Under the pieces are notes generated by a model. The model had not been told where the DNA came from. It did no database searches and was given only the letters and a program-made list of their open reading frames with translations. This document shows, piece after piece, positions 6,270 through 8,604 of a stretch of 8,604 nt of DNA (position 1 is its first letter; every line of letters begins with the position of its first letter). The position numbers were made by a program, and so were the translations under genes. This DNA comes from Bacteroidota bacterium (GTDB taxonomy: Bacteria; Bacteroidota; Bacteroidia; Chitinophagales; Chitinophagaceae), in the NCBI GenBank assembly GCA_028877005.1, contig JAGWPI010000098.1, positions 1 through 8,604 of the forward strand. The letters are read 5' to 3'.

Positions 6270-7241
6270 ATGCGGAAAATAAAATATTATTATAATACAC
6301 ATACACTCCGATTTGAGAAATTGGAAACTCCCTTACGGGTGAGGATTTTACAAGTGATTGGCTTTATTGCTGCTTCGTTGGTAACAGGTATATTATTGGT
6401 TTTGTTGGTATTTCAGTTTGTAGATAGTCCAAAAGAAAAATTACTTAGACAACAAAACAGAGACCTCGCTGAAAATTACACCTTAATTCAAGAAAGGGTT
6501 AAACAATTGGAAATTCAGATGCAGGAATTAGAAGATAGGGATAATAATGTGTATAGAACTATTTTTGAGTCAACACCCATTCCGGATAGTGCACGAACAA
6601 AGATTATAGAAACAAAAAATGAAATAAAACTGTTAGAAGGGCAAACAGAAACTGAGTTAGTGAATAATATTAAAAGCCAATTGAATAACTTAACACTTCG
6701 GGTAGCTTATCAGGGTAAAAGTTATGGTGATATTGACAATATGATTAAAAACAAGGAAAAATTACTTTTGGCCATTCCCGCCATTCAACCTGTTAGTAAC
6801 AAAAATTTAAACAGAATTGCCAGTGGCTTCGGTTATAGAATTGATCCGGTTTATAAGGTAACTAAATTTCATGCGGGATTAGATTTTGCTGCGCCTTTGG
6901 GAACCCCAATTTATGCAACAGCCGATGGAGTTGTACAAACCGCTGGTTTTAATACCGGAGGTTATGGTAATGAAGTGGTCATTAATCATGGATATGGTTA
7001 TCAAACTTTATATGGACACATGTATAAGGTAAAAGCCAAACCAGGTGAACTAATTAAAAGAGGCGAGGTAATTGGTTATGTAGGAAGTACCGGTAAAAGT
7101 ACGGGTCCACATTGCCACTATGAGGTACATAAAAATGGCAAACCTGTTGATCCTATTTATTATTTTTATAATGATTTAACGCCTGCTCAATTTGATAGGA
7201 TTTTAAAACTGGCGGCTACTGCCAACCAAAGTTTAGACTAA
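6270..7241 (+). CDS. Membrane-anchored M23 (LytM/lysostaphin-type) peptidase
   Basis: This 323-residue protein is likely a peptidoglycan endopeptidase or an envelope assembly factor of the M23 family. It has a short basic cytoplasmic head (1-25), one membrane segment (about 27-51), then a Gln/Glu/Lys-rich region predicted to be coiled coil (about 55-95 and 112-165). This places the C-terminus in the periplasm. The M23 domain spans about 183-300: SGFGYRIDPVYK (185-196), H201-AGL-D205, GNEVVINHGYGYQTLYGH (233-250), GEVIGYVGSTGKSTGPHCHYEV (265-286). By analogy with LytM the zinc ligands are His201, Asp205 and His283, and the catalytic histidines His250 and His281. All are present, so the enzyme looks active rather than degenerate like EnvC or NlpD. 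It diverges from alaS and is followed after 44 nt by a small membrane protein gene on the same strand. The ATG at 6270 has an A/T-rich leader without a Shine-Dalgarno. Confidence 0.93.
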   Translation: MRKIKYYYNTHTLRFEKLETPLRVRILQVIGFIAASLVTGILLVLLVFQFVDSPKEKLLRQQNRDLAENYTLIQERVKQLEIQMQELEDRDNNVYRTIFESTPIPDSARTKIIETKNEIKLLEGQTETELVNNIKSQLNNLTLRVAYQGKSYGDIDNMIKNKEKLLLAIPAIQPVSNKNLNRIASGFGYRIDPVYKVTKFHAGLDFAAPLGTPIYATADGVVQTAGFNTGGYGNEVVINHGYGYQTLYGHMYKVKAKPGELIKRGEVIGYVGSTGKSTGPHCHYEVHKNGKPVDPIYYFYNDLTPAQFDRILKLAATANQSLD

Positions 7242-7285
7242 TTGAAACATTTATAATTTTTAATTGTATTGTAATAAAACCATTT

Positions 7286-7501
7286 GTGGAAGAAGATATA
7301 CGGGCATATTTTTTTAAAATTGTAAATACAATAGCAGCTATTTTGCTTTGGCTGTTTATTAATATTGCAATAGGTTTAAGGCTTAGGTTTGCAGAAATAC
7401 AACAGCACATAACCCTTGGGAATGTCCTATATTATGTTTGGGTAGTTTTGAGTGGTATTTTAGCGTACGTTTACATTCAAAAAATTTGGCGAAAAAAATA
7501 A
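7286..7501 (+). CDS. Small protein with two predicted membrane segments, GTG start
   Basis: I do not recognise a named family. The 71-residue product has an acidic start (Met-Glu-Glu-Asp), a hydrophobic segment at about 11-32 (IVNTIAAILLWLFINIAIG), a short polar loop (RLRFAEIQQHIT) and a second hydrophobic segment at about 45-65. It ends in a basic tail (IWRKK). A two-pass inner-membrane protein is the simplest reading. The start is GTG at 7286: no ATG or TTG lies upstream in frame after the preceding stop, and the protein has no later Met. It lies 44 nt behind the M23 gene in the same direction, so co-transcription is likely and a cell-envelope role is possible but inferred. The coherent hydrophobic pattern argues that it is real. 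The opposite-strand ORF over the same stretch shows no such order. It ends 27 nt from the convergent NTF2-like gene. Confidence 0.7.
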   Translation: MEEDIRAYFFKIVNTIAAILLWLFINIAIGLRLRFAEIQQHITLGNVLYYVWVVLSGILAYVYIQKIWRKK

Positions 7502-7528
7502 GTTTTTTTTAAAAAATTAAAAGAAGAA

Positions 7529-7951
7529 TTAAGCACTGTGATCTGCTATGATAAACCATTTTCCTTTTATTTTCTTGAATAAAAGCGTATAGTAACCTTC
7601 AATATTACCATTTTCCCTCGCTAAATGCCATTTACCTGTTACATAGTAATACTTTTTCCCCAATGGTTGCATGGCTAAAATAGTTGAAGTAAAGTGCCCC
7701 ATAGCTACTTTGGTAGCATAATGTGCTTTGTAATTAGAAAGCGTTTGATTATAACCATATATAGGCCCATTTTTCCCAATAAATTGCAAGCTGTCATTTT
7801 TCCAATAGCCATCCATAAAAGCATCCAAGTTGCCATTATTCCAAGCAATTTCTTGTTGATGTAATAATTGTTGAATGGCTAATTCATTTTTCGATGCTTG
7901 TGCTTTAGCCAAAATGGGAAAAAAACTCAGTAAAATAATTATGAATTTCAT
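7529..7951 (-). CDS. Secreted NTF2-like (SnoaL/DUF4440-type) protein
   Basis: This 140-residue protein starts with a signal peptide (hydrophobic 3-14, likely cleavage after Ala-Lys-Ala17, leaving an N-terminal Gln). The mature part fits the cone-shaped NTF2-like fold of the DUF4440/SnoaL group. It has an N-terminal helix (AIQQLLHQQEIAWNNGNLDA, 25-44), the aromatic FMDGYW segment (45-50), a SLQFIGKNGPIYGYN strand-loop (54-68), and three long strands ending in GKWHLAREN, GYYTLLFKKIKGKWFIIADH. Such proteins often bind small ligands or act as accessory proteins; some are enzymes, and no specific activity can be read here. The ATG at 7951 is preceded by a run of nine A, a common A-rich leader in this phylum. 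No clear promoter was found in the 125-nt gap shared with the divergent sigma factor. It converges on the small membrane protein gene. Confidence 0.85.
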   Translation of the reverse strand: MKFIIILLSFFPILAKAQASKNELAIQQLLHQQEIAWNNGNLDAFMDGYWKNDSLQFIGKNGPIYGYNQTLSNYKAHYATKVAMGHFTSTILAMQPLGKKYYYVTGKWHLARENGNIEGYYTLLFKKIKGKWFIIADHSA

Positions 7952-8076
7952 GCTTTTTTTTTAAAAGTAAGCAGTGAAAGTAGTAAAATGACCGTATTTT
8001 AAATAAATCTCAAAACTTTTCGCATAAAAATATAGCCCTATTTACTTTGTTTCTTTTTTTTATTTAATTTCCCGCC

Positions 8077-8604
8077 ATGCAAAATGATGATACTTTACTG
8101 TTATATGAGTTTCGCCAACCTTCTACAAAAGAGCGGGCATTCACCGGTATTGTAAAAAAATATCAGGAAAAATTGTATTGGCATATTAGAAGAATGGTGG
8201 TGAATCATGAGGATGCGAATGATGTATTGCAAAATGTTTTTATTAAAGCTTGGAAAGGTTTGGAAAATTTTAGAGAAGATAGCCAACTATATACATGGTT
8301 ATATCGTATTGCTACGAATGAGTGCCTTACATTTTTAGAGCAACAAAAGAAAAAAGGTACATTAAGTTTCGATGAAATGGAATCGGGTTTAAGTAATAAA
8401 ATAAAAGCTGATGAAAATTTTAATGCCAATCAGTTAGAATGGAAACTGCAGTTGGCCATTCAACAATTGCCTGAAAAACAACGATTGGTGTTTAACCTGC
8501 GTTATTTTGATGAAATGCCTTATGAGGAAATGAGTAAAGTATTAGATACCAGCGAGGGCGCATTGAAGGCGAGCTACCACCATGCAGCTAAAAAAATTGA
8601 AGAA
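8077..8604 (+). CDS. ECF-type RNA polymerase sigma factor (sigma-70 family, partial at 3' end)
   Basis: The first 176 codons are present and the frame is still open at the window end. Region sigma-2 spans about 20-88. It includes the core-binding signature DANDVLQNVF (46-55) and the -10 recognition part FREDSQLYTWLYRIATNECL (65-84). A short Lys/Asp-rich linker (about 89-120) without sigma-3 marks it as an ECF (group 4) sigma factor. Sigma-4 begins at about 122 with LQLAIQQLPEKQRLVFNLRYF and includes the helix-turn-helix YEEMSKVLDTSEGALKASYH (149-168). At this length only a few residues are likely missing. ECF genes are often followed by their anti-sigma factor, but that lies outside the window, so the signal it answers is unknown. 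The ATG at 8077 is the first good start in frame; there is no Shine-Dalgarno. Upstream, TTTACTTTG (8041-8049) is only an imperfect -7 element with its spacing off by one. Confidence 0.95.
   Translation, partial: MQNDDTLLLYEFRQPSTKERAFTGIVKKYQEKLYWHIRRMVVNHEDANDVLQNVFIKAWKGLENFREDSQLYTWLYRIATNECLTFLEQQKKKGTLSFDEMESGLSNKIKADENFNANQLEWKLQLAIQQLPEKQRLVFNLRYFDEMPYEEMSKVLDTSEGALKASYHHAAKKIEE

Noticed and set aside
7216..7410. Minus-strand 64-codon ORF
   Set aside because: It overlaps the end of the M23 gene and the small membrane protein on the opposite strand; the plus-strand frame has the more coherent protein pattern.
7492..7516. A-run/T-run hairpin (seven A, TAAG, eight T, six A) in the convergent gap
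   Set aside because: The stem has only A-T pairs; it may act as a weak bidirectional terminator but lacks the GC core needed for a confident call.
8041..8049. TTTACTTTG as a -7 element for the sigma factor gene
   Set aside because: The spacing between TA and TTTG is one base short and no good -33 element was found.
8101..8429. Two overlapping minus-strand ORFs at the right end
   Set aside because: Both are antisense to the clearly conserved ECF sigma factor.

Overview
The window is an AT-rich piece of a Bacteroidota chromosome, most like the Chitinophagaceae and relatives. This rests on protein flavour (a DUF4369-type lipoprotein, secreted PDZ-only and NTF2-like proteins, Lys/Asn/Ile-rich composition), on the lack of clear Shine-Dalgarno sequences before the genes, and on promoter-like elements of the Bacteroidetes primary-sigma type (TTTG near -33 and TAnnTTTG near -7). 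A genus cannot be named from the sequence alone.

The left two thirds is a block of four minus-strand genes. Reading with transcription, from right to left, they are: alaS (alanyl-tRNA synthetase, 5893 to 3266), a strong intrinsic terminator, a secreted double-PDZ protein (3110 to 2124), a second strong terminator, gatB (amidotransferase subunit B, 1974 to 532), and a DUF4369-type lipoprotein that runs off the left edge (463 to 1). The terminators and the promoter-like sites before alaS, the PDZ gene and gatB suggest three transcription units. The last may be a gatB-lipoprotein pair, because their 68-nt gap shows neither a terminator nor a clear promoter.

At 5894-6269 lies a 376-nt divergent intergenic region, the longest non-coding stretch. 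It holds two clean inverted repeats, a short direct repeat and promoter-like sites. To its right, a membrane-anchored M23 (LytM-type) peptidase (6270-7241) is followed after 44 nt by a small GTG-started protein with two membrane segments (7286-7501). These converge on a secreted NTF2-like protein (7951 to 7529, minus). The right edge carries the first 176 codons of an ECF sigma factor (from 8077, plus strand), cut by the window end.

Functionally the window mixes translation (charging of tRNA-Ala; correction of misacylated Glu-tRNA-Gln/Asp-tRNA-Asn) with envelope functions (peptidoglycan peptidase, lipoprotein, periplasmic PDZ and NTF2-like proteins) and a regulator. I see no mobile element, CRISPR array, RNA gene, defence island or biosynthetic cluster, and no evidence of a new multi-gene system. 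The points most worth a second look are the mirror-image promoter elements upstream of alaS, the unexplained repeats in the alaS/M23 intergenic region, the PDZ-only secreted protein and the small membrane protein behind the M23 peptidase.
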